Below, one piece after another: positions 22,832-32,027 of a stretch of DNA of 64,000 nucleotides (positions are counted from its first letter, which is position 1; every line of letters begins with the position of its first letter). The notes beneath the pieces were generated by a model. That model was given only the letters and a program-made list of their open reading frames with translations, ran no database searches and was not told where the DNA came from. The DNA is from WTJH01 sp049889695 (GTDB lineage Bacteria > Bacteroidota > Bacteroidia > Flavobacteriales > Flavobacteriaceae), in assembly GCA_049889695.1 (NCBI GenBank), contig JBMHCX010000007.1:186001-250000 (forward strand), in the 5' to 3' direction. Both the position numbers and the translations under genes were made by a program.

Positions 22832-25015
22832 ATGAAAAATTTACGTCACCAAAGCATCAGTAAACTCACCGAGGCTGCTGCTGTTGTAGAACCCAGAGAT
22901 CTCACCCATCAAAATTTTCGTTCGCATGTCTTTTGTGAACAAAAAATGAGAAGATATTTGACCCAAGAGGCTTTTGAACGCATACAGATAGCCTCGGCCA
23001 AGGGTATTCCATTGACTCCCAACATTGCTGATCAGATGGCGTCTGCTCTAAAGGCTTGGGCAATGTCCATGGAGGCTACCCACTTTACGCATTGGTTTCA
23101 GCCTTTAACCGGAATCACTGCAGAAAAACACGATACCTTTCATGAACTGACAGATTCTGGTCAAATTCTGGCTGTTTTTGATGGGAAAAAGCTCGTTCAA
23201 CATCTACCGGATGCTTCTCCTGATGCGCGAAGTGGAGAACGAAACACCTTTGAAGCACGCGGATTTGCCTCTTGGGACTTAACATCTCCTCCGTTTATTT
23301 ACGGGACTACCTTGTGTATTCCTGCCGTTTTTATCGCTTACACCGGAGCGGCATTGGACTACAAAACCCCTTTACTGAAGTCTATACGGGCGGTCGACCA
23401 GGCTGCTACTTCCATCTGTCGATATTTCGATAAGAATATTTCGCATGTAGAAACGACCTTGGGCTGGGAACAGGAGTATTTTGTGGTCGACCGGCAGTTA
23501 GCCTTGTCCAGACCAGATATTTTACTGACGGGAAGAACGCTTTTGGGACACGAGCCCGCACGACGCGAACATATCGATGGACATTATTTTAGTGGCATCC
23601 CTAACCGTGTTTTGCGATTTATGCACGAATTAGAGATGGAATGCCATCAGTTGGGTATTCCTGTGAAAACGCACCACAACGAATCTGCTCCGCATCAGTT
23701 TGAGCTTACCCCCATATTCGAAGAAGCAAATTTAGCGGTCGATCACAATATTTTGGTGATGGACCTGATGACTCGCTTGGGAGAAAAACATCAGTTGGAA
23801 ATCTTGCTGCACGAAAAGCCTTTTAAGGGTATCAATGGATCTGGAAAGCATTGCAATTGGTCGTTGACCAATTCCGATGGGGTCAATCTACTGAGCCCCG
23901 GGAAAAACCCTATGCAAAATCTTCAGTTTTTAAGTTTTTTCATGAATACTTTGGTGGCTATTTCCAAGCATGTAGGACTGTTACGAGCTACCACAGCTAG
24001 TGGCAGCAACGACTTGCGATTAGAAAAAGACGAAGCTCCACCAAAGGTGTTTTCCGTCTTTGTCGGAGAACAGCTTACCCATGTTTTGGAAGAATTGGAG
24101 CATGTCTCAAAGGGAAAACTGTCCCCAGCAGAAAAAACAGAATTGAAGCTCAATCTAATTGGGAAAATCCCTGAAAAATTACTGGACAATACGGATATTA
24201 ACCGAACAGCTCCCATTGCATTTACGGGGAATAAATTTGAAATCAGAACTGTTGGCGCCCAAGCGAACTGCGCTCAGTCCATTACGGCACTGAACAGTAT
24301 GGTGGCAGAGCAACTGAATGTGTTTAAAGCTGCCGTCGATCAGCTCGTAGAGAAGGAGGGAATGAAAAAAGACGATGCAATCTTTAACATTCTCAGAGAT
24401 CAGATTCAGGAATTTCAGCACATTCTTTTCGAGGGGGAAATCTATAGCGATGCTTGGAAGAAAAGCCTGAAGAAAAACAAATGGCTTCAAGCGGATACTG
24501 TACCGGCTGCAGTCAATTTCCTCAAGGATAAATCAGTGGTGCAACTTTTTGATCAATTGGGTGTCTTAAACCCGAATGAATTAGAAGTTCGACACGAAAT
24601 CCGATTGCAAGCCTTTGTTAATCGAACACGAGTGGAAACACGTACTTTAGGCGACTTGGTCCGAAATCACATCATTCCTACAGCTTTGAAATATCAGTCT
24701 GTGGTTGTGGTAAATGTGGAAGGCTTTAAAAGTATCTATGGCGATGAATTTAGAACACATGCCCAGGAGCAATTGGAAATAATCGAGCGTTTATCCAAGC
24801 ATATTTCTGCTTTACATGCCGGAATCCGCCAAATGATAGACGTCCGAAAAAAGGCAGATACTTATACGGACCTCAGTAAAAGAGCGCAGGCGTATTCCAA
24901 AGATGTTGTCCCCTTTTTAGAAGATATTCGCTACCATTGCGATAAGTTAGAACTTTTGGTGGATGATAACCTTTGGCCCTTAGCGAAATATCGAGAATTA
25001 TTGTTTTTGCTATAA
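22832..25015 (+). CDS. glnN: Glutamine synthetase, type III
   Basis: 727 residues, the usual size for GSIII dodecamers of Bacteroidota. Motifs are FIYGTTLCIPAVFIAYTG, LGWEQEYFVVDRQLAL, KTHHNESAPHQFELTPIFEE, the catalytic loop KGINGSGKHCNWSLT and SGSNDLRLEKDEAPPKVFSV. The C-terminal ~150 residues are helical (GIRQMIDVRKKADTY), typical of GSIII. It catalyses the same reaction as the type II enzyme next door, so one of the two may be used under a specific nitrogen or redox state. PurM follows 48 bases downstream with its own -7-like box. Confidence 0.97.
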   Translation: MKNLRHQSISKLTEAAAVVEPRDLTHQNFRSHVFCEQKMRRYLTQEAFERIQIASAKGIPLTPNIADQMASALKAWAMSMEATHFTHWFQPLTGITAEKHDTFHELTDSGQILAVFDGKKLVQHLPDASPDARSGERNTFEARGFASWDLTSPPFIYGTTLCIPAVFIAYTGAALDYKTPLLKSIRAVDQAATSICRYFDKNISHVETTLGWEQEYFVVDRQLALSRPDILLTGRTLLGHEPARREHIDGHYFSGIPNRVLRFMHELEMECHQLGIPVKTHHNESAPHQFELTPIFEEANLAVDHNILVMDLMTRLGEKHQLEILLHEKPFKGINGSGKHCNWSLTNSDGVNLLSPGKNPMQNLQFLSFFMNTLVAISKHVGLLRATTASGSNDLRLEKDEAPPKVFSVFVGEQLTHVLEELEHVSKGKLSPAEKTELKLNLIGKIPEKLLDNTDINRTAPIAFTGNKFEIRTVGAQANCAQSITALNSMVAEQLNVFKAAVDQLVEKEGMKKDDAIFNILRDQIQEFQHILFEGEIYSDAWKKSLKKNKWLQADTVPAAVNFLKDKSVVQLFDQLGVLNPNELEVRHEIRLQAFVNRTRVETRTLGDLVRNHIIPTALKYQSVVVVNVEGFKSIYGDEFRTHAQEQLEIIERLSKHISALHAGIRQMIDVRKKADTYTDLSKRAQAYSKDVVPFLEDIRYHCDKLELLVDDNLWPLAKYRELLFLL

Positions 25016-25041
25016 ATTTCTCCCAGCTGACGAAGAAAACT

Positions 25042-25049
25042 TATTTTTG
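25042..25049 (+). promoter_or_regulatory. -7 box before purM
   Basis: TATTTTTG fits TAnnTTTG, 15 bases before the purM ATG. No clear -33 TTTG. Confidence 0.35.
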
Positions 25050-25063
25050 AAAAAATTACTGGA

Positions 25064-26236
25064 ATGAGTTCAAACCGTTATGCAAAACGTGGTGTATCTG
25101 CTCAAAAAGAAGATGTCCATAAAGCGATTCAATCGATTGATAAAGGCCTATATCCACAAGCTTTTTGTAAAGTAGTTCCAGACCACCTGACCGGGAGCCC
25201 TGAACACGCTTTGGTGATGCATGCAGATGGTGCAGGGACCAAATCTTCTCTGGCTTATATGTATTGGAAGACTACTGGCGACCTCTCCGTATGGGAAGGA
25301 ATCGCCCAAGACGCGTTGGTGATGAATTTAGACGATCTGTTGTGTGTAGGAGTAACCGATGGTATCTTATTATCCTCCACCATTGGCCGGAATAAAAATC
25401 GTATCCCGGGGGAGGTGATAGGGACCATTATTCAGGGAACTGAAAAGCTCATTCAGAATCTAGCAGAGCAGGGCGTTCGAATCTACAGCACTGGAGGTGA
25501 AACGGCCGATGTCGGGGATCTTGTTCAAACGATTATTGTAGACTCTACCGTGACCGCTAGAATTGCACGTAAGGATATTATCGACAATGCCAGAATACAA
25601 GCTGGTGACGTAATTGTAGGCTTGGCTTCCTACGGTAAAGCAACTTATGAAGACCGCTACAACGGAGGAATGGGAAGTAATGGGCTGACTTCTGCACGGC
25701 ATGACGTACTCGCTAAATATTTGGCGAAAGAATTTCCCGAGAGTTTCGATCCAAGCATTCCATCCGATTTAATCTATTCTGGCTCTCAAAAATTAACGGA
25801 TGAAGTGGATGGAGTTCCCTTAAATGTGGGACAACTCATTTTATCGCCTACACGTACCTACGCTCCTGTAGTCCAACGAGTTTTTGATCAGTTAGGACGT
25901 GAACCGATACACGGGATGATTCATTGCACCGGTGGGGCACAAACGAAGATCTTGCACTTTGTAGATCAGTTGCACATCATTAAAGACCAGATGTTACCCA
26001 TCCCCCCGCTTTTTAAGCTTATTCAGCAAGAGTCGGGGACCGACCCACGGGAAATGTATCAGGTATTTAACATGGGGCACCGTTTGGAATTTTATGTTCC
26101 TGAAAATGTGGCGGATGAAATCATAGCGATTGCCCAAAGTTTTCAGATCGACGCTCAACGCATTGGGCGGGTAGAGGCCAGCGAGAGCAAACGCCTGACC
26201 ATTCAATCTGAATTAGGAGAATTCACCTACTCTTAA
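25064..26236 (+). CDS. purM: Phosphoribosylformylglycinamidine cyclo-ligase (AIR synthase)
   Basis: 390 residues, longer than the ~345-residue E. coli enzyme and typical of the Bacteroidota form. Motifs are VMHADGAGTKSSLAYMYW, DALVMNLDDLLCVG, YSTGGETADVGD, VGLASYGKATYEDRYNGGMG, and GMIHCTGGAQTKILHF in the C-terminal half. It makes aminoimidazole ribotide from FGAM with ATP in purine synthesis. Three bases separate it from the thioredoxin gene, so purM heads a run that continues to 29284. Confidence 0.95.
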   Translation: MSSNRYAKRGVSAQKEDVHKAIQSIDKGLYPQAFCKVVPDHLTGSPEHALVMHADGAGTKSSLAYMYWKTTGDLSVWEGIAQDALVMNLDDLLCVGVTDGILLSSTIGRNKNRIPGEVIGTIIQGTEKLIQNLAEQGVRIYSTGGETADVGDLVQTIIVDSTVTARIARKDIIDNARIQAGDVIVGLASYGKATYEDRYNGGMGSNGLTSARHDVLAKYLAKEFPESFDPSIPSDLIYSGSQKLTDEVDGVPLNVGQLILSPTRTYAPVVQRVFDQLGREPIHGMIHCTGGAQTKILHFVDQLHIIKDQMLPIPPLFKLIQQESGTDPREMYQVFNMGHRLEFYVPENVADEIIAIAQSFQIDAQRIGRVEASESKRLTIQSELGEFTYS

Positions 26237-26239
26237 CAC

Positions 26240-26659
26240 ATGAAAAAACTATTTCTATTTTACTTTTTGCTAAGCGCCATAATGGTTAGTGCTCAGGAAA
26301 TTTCCCTTTTTGACCGTGCCCAATCCGATGCTGCCGAAACGGGAAAACGAATATTATTGGTTTTTTCTGGTTCCGATTGGTGTGGTCCCTGTATCAAAAT
26401 GGACAAGCAACTGTGGAGTACATCCGAATTTCAGACCTATGCGAAAGATCACCTGATTTTTTTTAAAGCTGATTTTCCCAGAAGAAAAAAAAATCAACTT
26501 CCACCAGAGCAGCAGCAAATAAACAATAAGCTAGCCGCCACCTACAATCCGGAGGGGTACTTTCCGCGCGTTTTATTGCTGAATGCCCAAGGGGAAATAC
26601 TCAAGCAGTTTACCTATGATAAACGAAGCCCAAAGGCCTTTATTCAAGCGCTGCAATAA
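26240..26659 (+). CDS. Exported thioredoxin-fold protein
   Basis: 139 residues. The signal peptide MKKLFLFYFLLSAIMVSAQ puts the domain in the periplasm. The thioredoxin active site is SDWCGPCIKMDKQLW, followed by the cis-Pro region YFPRVLLLNAQG. This is the thioredoxin_7-like group with a reducing or disulfide-handling role. It is tightly linked to ApbE and the DUF4266/DUF3570 pair, which suggests it services cysteines of the small Cys-containing lipoprotein downstream; that is an inference from position. Confidence 0.85.
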   Translation: MKKLFLFYFLLSAIMVSAQEISLFDRAQSDAAETGKRILLVFSGSDWCGPCIKMDKQLWSTSEFQTYAKDHLIFFKADFPRRKKNQLPPEQQQINNKLAATYNPEGYFPRVLLLNAQGEILKQFTYDKRSPKAFIQALQ

Positions 26660-27644
26660 AATCTATTTCGTAGCGCTTTTGCTGTGTTGTTTCCGACCGC
26701 TTTTGGCCCAGGAGCTAGTAGAAGTGCATCGGGGCCTGGTCCTGATGGGTTCAGATTTCGATATTACAGTTGTTCATGAAAATAAAGCCCTCGCCGACAA
26801 AGCTATCGATACGGCTATTGACGAAATTTCACGTATTGAAACATTAATTTCTTCTTGGTCTCCCGATTCGGAGACCTCACACATCAATCGTATGGCGGGA
26901 ATTGCACCTGTAAAAGTTTCAGATGAACTTTTTGGTTTAATTCAACGGTCGATTCGAATTTCATCCCTGACCCAGAACGCCTTTGATATTACCTATGCCG
27001 CCATGGATGGTCTTTGGCGTTTCGATAAAAAAATGACTGAAGTCCCCTCAGCAGATCGAATACAAAAGCGATTGGCGATCGTCGGGATTCGCCAAGTAGA
27101 ATTAAACCCCCAGACCAAAGAAGTATTCCTTCCCAAAGTGGGGATGAAAATTGGTTTTGGAGCGATCGGCAAGGGCTATGCTGCCGACCGAGCGAAAGCA
27201 TTATTACAGTCGCAAGGAGTCCCTGCCGGAATTATTAATGCTTCTGGAGATTTGTGCGTGTGGGGAAAGAATATCAACGGAGAGTCTTGGACCATCGCCT
27301 TAACTCATCCGTTAAATCCCAAGGATGTATTGGGGGTTTTCGATTTAGAAAATCAAGCTGTGGTCACCTCCGGAAATTATGAGAAATACCACTGGATCGA
27401 TGGAGAAAGATATTCTCATATCATAGATCCGCGAACAGGCTACCCTTCCAAGGGAACGATTAGTGTTACCGTTTTCGCACCAAAAGCTGAATTGGCGGAT
27501 GCGATGGCCACTGCAATATTTGTCTTAGGTCCCGACATTGGAGTCGACCTTGTTAACCAAATTCCTCAGCTTGAGGTACTCATAGTCAATGAAAAAGGAG
27601 TTATATTTACTTCTAAAAACATTGCAATTGAGGGGGATCATTAA
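26616..27644 (+). CDS. apbE: FAD:protein FMN transferase (ApbE)
   Basis: 342 residues from ATG 26616 (an earlier in-frame ATG is at 26583). The start lies inside the thioredoxin gene, 44 bases before its stop. The hydrophobic stretch YFVALLLCCFRPLLAQ is the signal peptide. ApbE motifs are LMGSDFDITV, FGAIGKGYAADRA, GIINASGDLCVWG, SHIIDPRTGYPSKG and LADAMATAIFVLGP. The enzyme moves FMN from FAD onto a Thr or Ser of a periplasmic target, with Mg2+. No NqrC or RnfG gene is next to it; the target is likely encoded in this cluster or elsewhere. Confidence 0.92.
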   Translation: MINEAQRPLFKRCNKIYFVALLLCCFRPLLAQELVEVHRGLVLMGSDFDITVVHENKALADKAIDTAIDEISRIETLISSWSPDSETSHINRMAGIAPVKVSDELFGLIQRSIRISSLTQNAFDITYAAMDGLWRFDKKMTEVPSADRIQKRLAIVGIRQVELNPQTKEVFLPKVGMKIGFGAIGKGYAADRAKALLQSQGVPAGIINASGDLCVWGKNINGESWTIALTHPLNPKDVLGVFDLENQAVVTSGNYEKYHWIDGERYSHIIDPRTGYPSKGTISVTVFAPKAELADAMATAIFVLGPDIGVDLVNQIPQLEVLIVNEKGVIFTSKNIAIEGDH

Positions 27645-27846
27645 CAAGTGTTTACTTGGGTTTTGTTTTATGGGTTTGTTGGGCTGTGGGTCCGTTAAAT
27701 CTTATGAAAAAGCCTATGTAAGCGACACCGATATGGAGTTGAAAGGCCACTACTGTGAGCGTTTCGAAACATCTTTCCAAATCTACAGAGAGGGAGCATC
27801 CGGAGCGAATGGTGGAAAAAGCGGAGGTGGATGTGGTTGTAACTAG
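27589..27846 (+). CDS. DUF4266-like small Gly/Cys-tailed lipoprotein
   Basis: 85 residues from ATG 27589, overlapping apbE by 56 bases; a TTG at 27628 would give a more normal signal peptide. The lipobox is LLGC (Cys33). The mature part is about 52 residues: SVKSYEKAYVSDTDMELKG, then a tail EGASGANGGKSGGGCGCN at the very C-terminus. The tail is the DUF4266 hallmark. It ends with two Cys, plus Cys56 upstream. EGASGAN partly resembles the ApbE acceptor motif Dxx(S/T)GA(T/S), but E replaces D and N replaces T/S. The function is unknown. Confidence 0.75.
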   Translation: MKKELYLLLKTLQLRGIINKCLLGFCFMGLLGCGSVKSYEKAYVSDTDMELKGHYCERFETSFQIYREGASGANGGKSGGGCGCN

Positions 27847-29284
27847 ACACATAAAAGCAGTAGTGCTGATTTGTTTAAGCTTCCATTCGCTATGGGCGCA
27901 GAATGACAGTATTCCTCAGTCTTTTACCAAAAAGGTATTGGAGACCACCCAGGTAGATATGCTTCTTAGCTATTATGGTCAAGAAGGTCAACACGCCGCC
28001 GTAACAGGGGGAATAGGTTCTGAAGAACTGACCGATGTTAATCCGGCCATTGTCGTTCGTATGCCCCTGTCAGCAGACGATGTACTGACAGTAGATTTAA
28101 GTTTTTCACACTATACTTCTGCGAGTTCCAGTAATGGAAATCCATTCAATACCGGCGCTTCAACCGACGATCGGAACTATGAGGACGATAATCAGGCGTC
28201 TGCTACTGAGCCGAGAGGAACGCCTTGGGCTGCCTCTACCGGTGCATCCAAAAAAGATGTATTAACGGCTATGTCTGTGGGCTACTCCCATTCCAGTGAA
28301 GATCGCAACCGTATATGGAATGTCGGTCTTAGTGGTTCTTTTGAATACGATTATGAATCTATCGGTTTTAGTGGCGGACACAGTTGGCTTTTCTTTGATC
28401 AGAATACTGAAATTGGTCTCAGTGGGCAGCTGTTTTTTGATCGTTGGAAGCCTGTAATCCCCACGGAAATACACGAATATCAGAAGTTTGGTACAAGCTT
28501 TTTAACCCATCCCAATAGCTATTTTAACAATGTTCTTATTCTAGACGACCAAGGCTATCGTCGAACCGACTATCTACCGTCAAATTTTATAGACTACACG
28601 ACTATTCATCGAAATTCTTTTGGGTTTTCGGCTTTCTTCTCTCAGATCTTAAATCGAAAATGGCAAATGGCCTTTTTTGCAGATTATTTGGTGCAGGAAG
28701 GTGTTTTGGCCAACCCGCTGCAACGCGTTTATTTTGCTGATCGACAGGATTACTTTATCGGGATCGCTTCCCAAATACCAAATTATACCGATCCAGAAAA
28801 TCGTGATGTTTTTCATTTGGCAGACGATATAGAGCGTTTGCCGAGCAAGCGTATAAAAACTCCTTTCGGTATGCGGCTGAATGGATATATCAACGATGCT
28901 GTTGTTTTACGCACCTACTATCGATATTACAGCGATAATTGGGATATGCAGGGGCATACTTTTCAAACAGAACTTCCCGTACGCTTGAATAGCCAATGGA
29001 AAATTACACCGATCTATCGTTGGTATACTCAATCTGCGATCAGGTATTTTCGTCCCTACAATCAGCATATGTCTACTCAGCGTTTCTACACCTCCGATTA
29101 TGACCTGAGTGCCTTTCATTCTCAGCAATGGGGTCTAGGGTTAACATATTACGACCTTTACACGACACTTGAGTGGGGTGGTTTTGGGCTTAAATACGTA
29201 GATCTCAGAGCGCAAACCTATAAACGCTCTGATGGATTGCAGGCATTTATTATTTCTGGAGGCATCAAGATTGAAATGCTTTAA
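27809..29284 (+). CDS. DUF3570-like outer-membrane beta-barrel protein
   Basis: 491 residues from ATG 27809 (38 bases inside the previous gene); GTG 27833 is an alternative and gives a compact signal peptide. HIKAVVLICLSFHSLWAQ is the signal. The rest is made of amphipathic strands with many Tyr, Trp and Arg (TTYYDL-type), a barrel-like protein of the DUF3570 type. It starts DMLLSYYGQEGQHAAVTGG and ends SGGIKIEML. DUF4266 and DUF3570 genes are usually neighbours, and the ApbE beside them suggests a flavin- or redox-linked outer-membrane unit; the role is unknown. Confidence 0.7.
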   Translation: MVEKAEVDVVVTRHIKAVVLICLSFHSLWAQNDSIPQSFTKKVLETTQVDMLLSYYGQEGQHAAVTGGIGSEELTDVNPAIVVRMPLSADDVLTVDLSFSHYTSASSSNGNPFNTGASTDDRNYEDDNQASATEPRGTPWAASTGASKKDVLTAMSVGYSHSSEDRNRIWNVGLSGSFEYDYESIGFSGGHSWLFFDQNTEIGLSGQLFFDRWKPVIPTEIHEYQKFGTSFLTHPNSYFNNVLILDDQGYRRTDYLPSNFIDYTTIHRNSFGFSAFFSQILNRKWQMAFFADYLVQEGVLANPLQRVYFADRQDYFIGIASQIPNYTDPENRDVFHLADDIERLPSKRIKTPFGMRLNGYINDAVVLRTYYRYYSDNWDMQGHTFQTELPVRLNSQWKITPIYRWYTQSAIRYFRPYNQHMSTQRFYTSDYDLSAFHSQQWGLGLTYYDLYTTLEWGGFGLKYVDLRAQTYKRSDGLQAFIISGGIKIEML

Positions 29285-29305
29285 GGATAATTTTAGCAGA
29301 AGCCA

Positions 29306-29313
29306 TACCTTTG
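29306..29313 (+). promoter_or_regulatory. -7 box before prfA
   Basis: TACCTTTG fits TAnnTTTG, 20 bases before the ATG of prfA. It separates prfA-pyrF-hydrolase from the ApbE run. Confidence 0.4.
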
Positions 29314-29332
29314 TAGGGATATTTATTCGTCT

Positions 29333-30409
29333 ATGTTAGAAAAAATTGCCATTGTAAAACAGCGATTCGACGAGGTTTCAGACCTGATTATTCAGCCAGA
29401 TGTCATTGCCGATCAGAAGAGATATGTGCAACTGAATAAAGAGTATAAAGACCTGAAAGTAGTCGTCGAAAAAGGAACGGCCTATAAACTTCAGTTAGAT
29501 AACTTAGAGGAAGCAGAGATGCTTCTGAAAGAATCTGATGATCCTGAAATGGCGGAAATGGCAAAGCTTCAAATGGAGGAGGCAAAAGCAATCCTTCCCC
29601 AAATGGAAGAAGAAATTAAGTTTTTATTGATTCCCAAAGACCCTGAAGATGCGAAAAATGTAGTAGTAGAAATTCGCGCGGGGACGGGAGGAGATGAGGC
29701 CAGTATATTCGCTGGGGATCTCTATCGGATGTATTCAAAATACTGTCAAGACCAAGGATGGCGGGTTAGTCTAATGGATTCCAATGAAGGGACTGCAGGT
29801 GGATTTAAGGAAGTCATTTTTGAAGTTTCTGGAGAAGATGTTTATGGGATACTAAAATACGAGTCTGGGGTTCACCGTGTGCAGCGAGTACCGCAAACGG
29901 AAACACAAGGACGTGTACACACTTCTGCAGCCACTGTGATGGTGCTCCCTGAAGCCGAAGAATTTGACGTAGAAATCAATATGAATGATGTTCGGATCGA
30001 CTATTTCTGTTCTTCTGGACCTGGTGGGCAGTCTGTGAACACTACCTATTCAGCGGTCCGATTAACCCACGAGCCCACTGGAATAGTAGCCCAATGCCAG
30101 GACGAAAAATCTCAACATAAAAATAAGGACAAGGCACTTAAAGTATTGCGATCGCGACTGTATGAAATGGAGCTTCAAAAGAAGTTGCAAGCCGATGCCG
30201 AAAAACGAAGTTCGCTGGTTTCTTCCGGAGACCGATCGGCTAAAATTCGAACTTACAATTATCCGCAGGGAAGAGTCACCGATCATCGAATTGGCCTCAC
30301 ACTATATGATCTACAGAATATCATCAATGGTGATATTCAAAAATTAATCGATGAACTGCAGTTATATCAGAACACAGAAAAGTTAAAAGCAGCGGGCGAA
30401 GTCATATGA
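29333..30409 (+). CDS. prfA: Peptide chain release factor 1
   Basis: 358 residues, normal length. The GGQ loop is SSGPGGQSVNTTYSAVRL. The stop-codon reading region is RVPQTETQGRVHTSAATVMV, with PQT in the place of the PAT/PVT anticodon-like tripeptide. It releases peptides at UAA and UAG. It overlaps pyrF by four bases (ATGA), so translation is probably coupled. Confidence 0.97.
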   Translation: MLEKIAIVKQRFDEVSDLIIQPDVIADQKRYVQLNKEYKDLKVVVEKGTAYKLQLDNLEEAEMLLKESDDPEMAEMAKLQMEEAKAILPQMEEEIKFLLIPKDPEDAKNVVVEIRAGTGGDEASIFAGDLYRMYSKYCQDQGWRVSLMDSNEGTAGGFKEVIFEVSGEDVYGILKYESGVHRVQRVPQTETQGRVHTSAATVMVLPEAEEFDVEINMNDVRIDYFCSSGPGGQSVNTTYSAVRLTHEPTGIVAQCQDEKSQHKNKDKALKVLRSRLYEMELQKKLQADAEKRSSLVSSGDRSAKIRTYNYPQGRVTDHRIGLTLYDLQNIINGDIQKLIDELQLYQNTEKLKAAGEVI

Positions 30410-31236
30410 GAAGAGCAGACCTCATTCAACAAATTCAGCAAAAACGATCATTTCTTTGTGTTGGCTTAGATATCGATTTGGAAAAGATTCCTGAGCATCT
30501 TCAACAAGATGAAGACCCCCTGTGGTCGTTTGGGAAAGCCATAGTAGATGCCACAGCTCCATACGCTGTCGCATTTAAACCCAATATCGCTTTTTTTGAA
30601 ACCTATGGGCAAAAAGGATGGCAAAGTTTGGAAAAGCTCATGGGCTACATACACCAACACTATCCTGATATTTTTACCATTGCAGATGCGAAAAGAGGAG
30701 ATATAGGTAACACCGCCACTCGCTATGCTAAGGCGTTTTTTGAACAGATGCAGTTCGATTCAATCACCGTTGCTCCTTACATGGGGCGGGATTCTGTGGA
30801 GCCTTTTTTGGCTTTCGAAGAGCGGAATACCATCCTTTTAGGATTAACATCTAATGCTGGAGCACAAGATTTTCAGTACTTGTTGGCCGACGGTCAGCCA
30901 TTCTATCAGCACGTATTGCAAAAGTCGATGGAATGGAAAGGTAGTGAAAGACTTATGTATGTCGTCGGAGCCACAAGGGCAGAAGCCTTAGCCGATATTC
31001 GTGCAACCGTACCGGATGCATTTTTATTAGTGCCAGGAGTAGGAGCACAAGGCGGGAGTCTTGAAGATGTAGCCGCCCATGGACTCAATCCTGAGTGTGG
31101 ACTGTTAGTAAATTCTTCCCGCGGGATCATTTATGCAGATCATTCCAGAAATTTTGCAGCGGCAGCAGCTGAGAAGGCTGCTGATCTTCAGGCGTCTATG
31201 GCCGATCTTTTAGAGAAATATGATATCTTTCGTTAA
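30406..31236 (+). CDS. pyrF: Orotidine-5'-phosphate decarboxylase (type 2)
   Basis: 276 residues, the longer type 2 form. The catalytic cluster is DAKRGDIGNTATRY, with Asp-Lys-Asp. The phosphate-binding end is VPGVGAQGGSLEDVAAHG and NSSRGIIYA. It converts OMP to UMP. It is linked to prfA (4-base overlap) and to the hydrolase gene (1-base overlap). Confidence 0.97.
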   Translation: MRRADLIQQIQQKRSFLCVGLDIDLEKIPEHLQQDEDPLWSFGKAIVDATAPYAVAFKPNIAFFETYGQKGWQSLEKLMGYIHQHYPDIFTIADAKRGDIGNTATRYAKAFFEQMQFDSITVAPYMGRDSVEPFLAFEERNTILLGLTSNAGAQDFQYLLADGQPFYQHVLQKSMEWKGSERLMYVVGATRAEALADIRATVPDAFLLVPGVGAQGGSLEDVAAHGLNPECGLLVNSSRGIIYADHSRNFAAAAAEKAADLQASMADLLEKYDIFR

Positions 31237-32027
31237 TGCTGCATTATTCCGAATTTCCGGCAAAAGAAAATCCTGAGTCCAGTCCTTGGATAACTTTCAT
31301 TCACGGAGCAGGGGGGAGTTCCTCTATTTGGTTTAAGCAAATTCGTTATTTCAGTGAGAAGTACAATCTTTTGCTGATCGATTTAAGAGGGCACGGAAAT
31401 TCTAAAAGTCTAATATTAAATCCGTTTCAGGCAAAATATACCTTTGAAACCATTACTAACGATATCATTGAGGTACTCGATCATTTAAAGCTTCAAAAAT
31501 CGCATTTTGTTGGAATTTCCTTGGGGACGATCCTCATCCGACAATTGGCTCAACAACAACCCGACCGTGTTCAGTCCATGATCATGGGGGGAGCAGTCAT
31601 GCAGCTGAATCTACGATCGCGTATTTTGATGCACTTGGGGAATCTGACCAAGTCTGTATTGCCCTATATGTGGATCTACCAGCTCTTTGCATTTATAATT
31701 ATGCCCAAGAAAAATCATCGACAATCTCGATTGTTGTTCGTTCGTGAGGCCAAAAAACTTTACAAAAAAGAATTCCTTCGATGGTATAAACTCACCTCGG
31801 AAATTTTACCCAAACTGCGTGTTTTTCGTCAGGTGGCTATCAATATTCCAACGCTCTATATCATGGGCGAACAGGATTATATGTTCTTGTCGTCTGTCCG
31901 CGATATTGTTCGGCAGCACCAAGGCACATCACTTTTGGTAATTCCCAATTGTGGGCACGTGGTTAACGTAGAAAAGCCCGATGCATTTAATCAGGGGATG
32001 TTCAGGTTTTTAGAGTCACTTAGGTGA
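31236..32027 (+). CDS. Alpha/beta-hydrolase
   Basis: 263 residues. The oxyanion loop is IHGAGGSSSIW and the strand-helix motif is DLRGHGNSK. The nucleophile is Ser in FVGISLGTILIRQLA. A late His lies in PNCGHVVNVEKP and an acid around GEQDYMF. This is an esterase/lipase-like intracellular enzyme of the AB-hydrolase 1 group; its substrate is unknown. Translation is coupled to pyrF. Its stop overlaps the convergent purU by 8 bases. Confidence 0.9.
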   Translation: MLHYSEFPAKENPESSPWITFIHGAGGSSSIWFKQIRYFSEKYNLLLIDLRGHGNSKSLILNPFQAKYTFETITNDIIEVLDHLKLQKSHFVGISLGTILIRQLAQQQPDRVQSMIMGGAVMQLNLRSRILMHLGNLTKSVLPYMWIYQLFAFIIMPKKNHRQSRLLFVREAKKLYKKEFLRWYKLTSEILPKLRVFRQVAINIPTLYIMGEQDYMFLSSVRDIVRQHQGTSLLVIPNCGHVVNVEKPDAFNQGMFRFLESLR

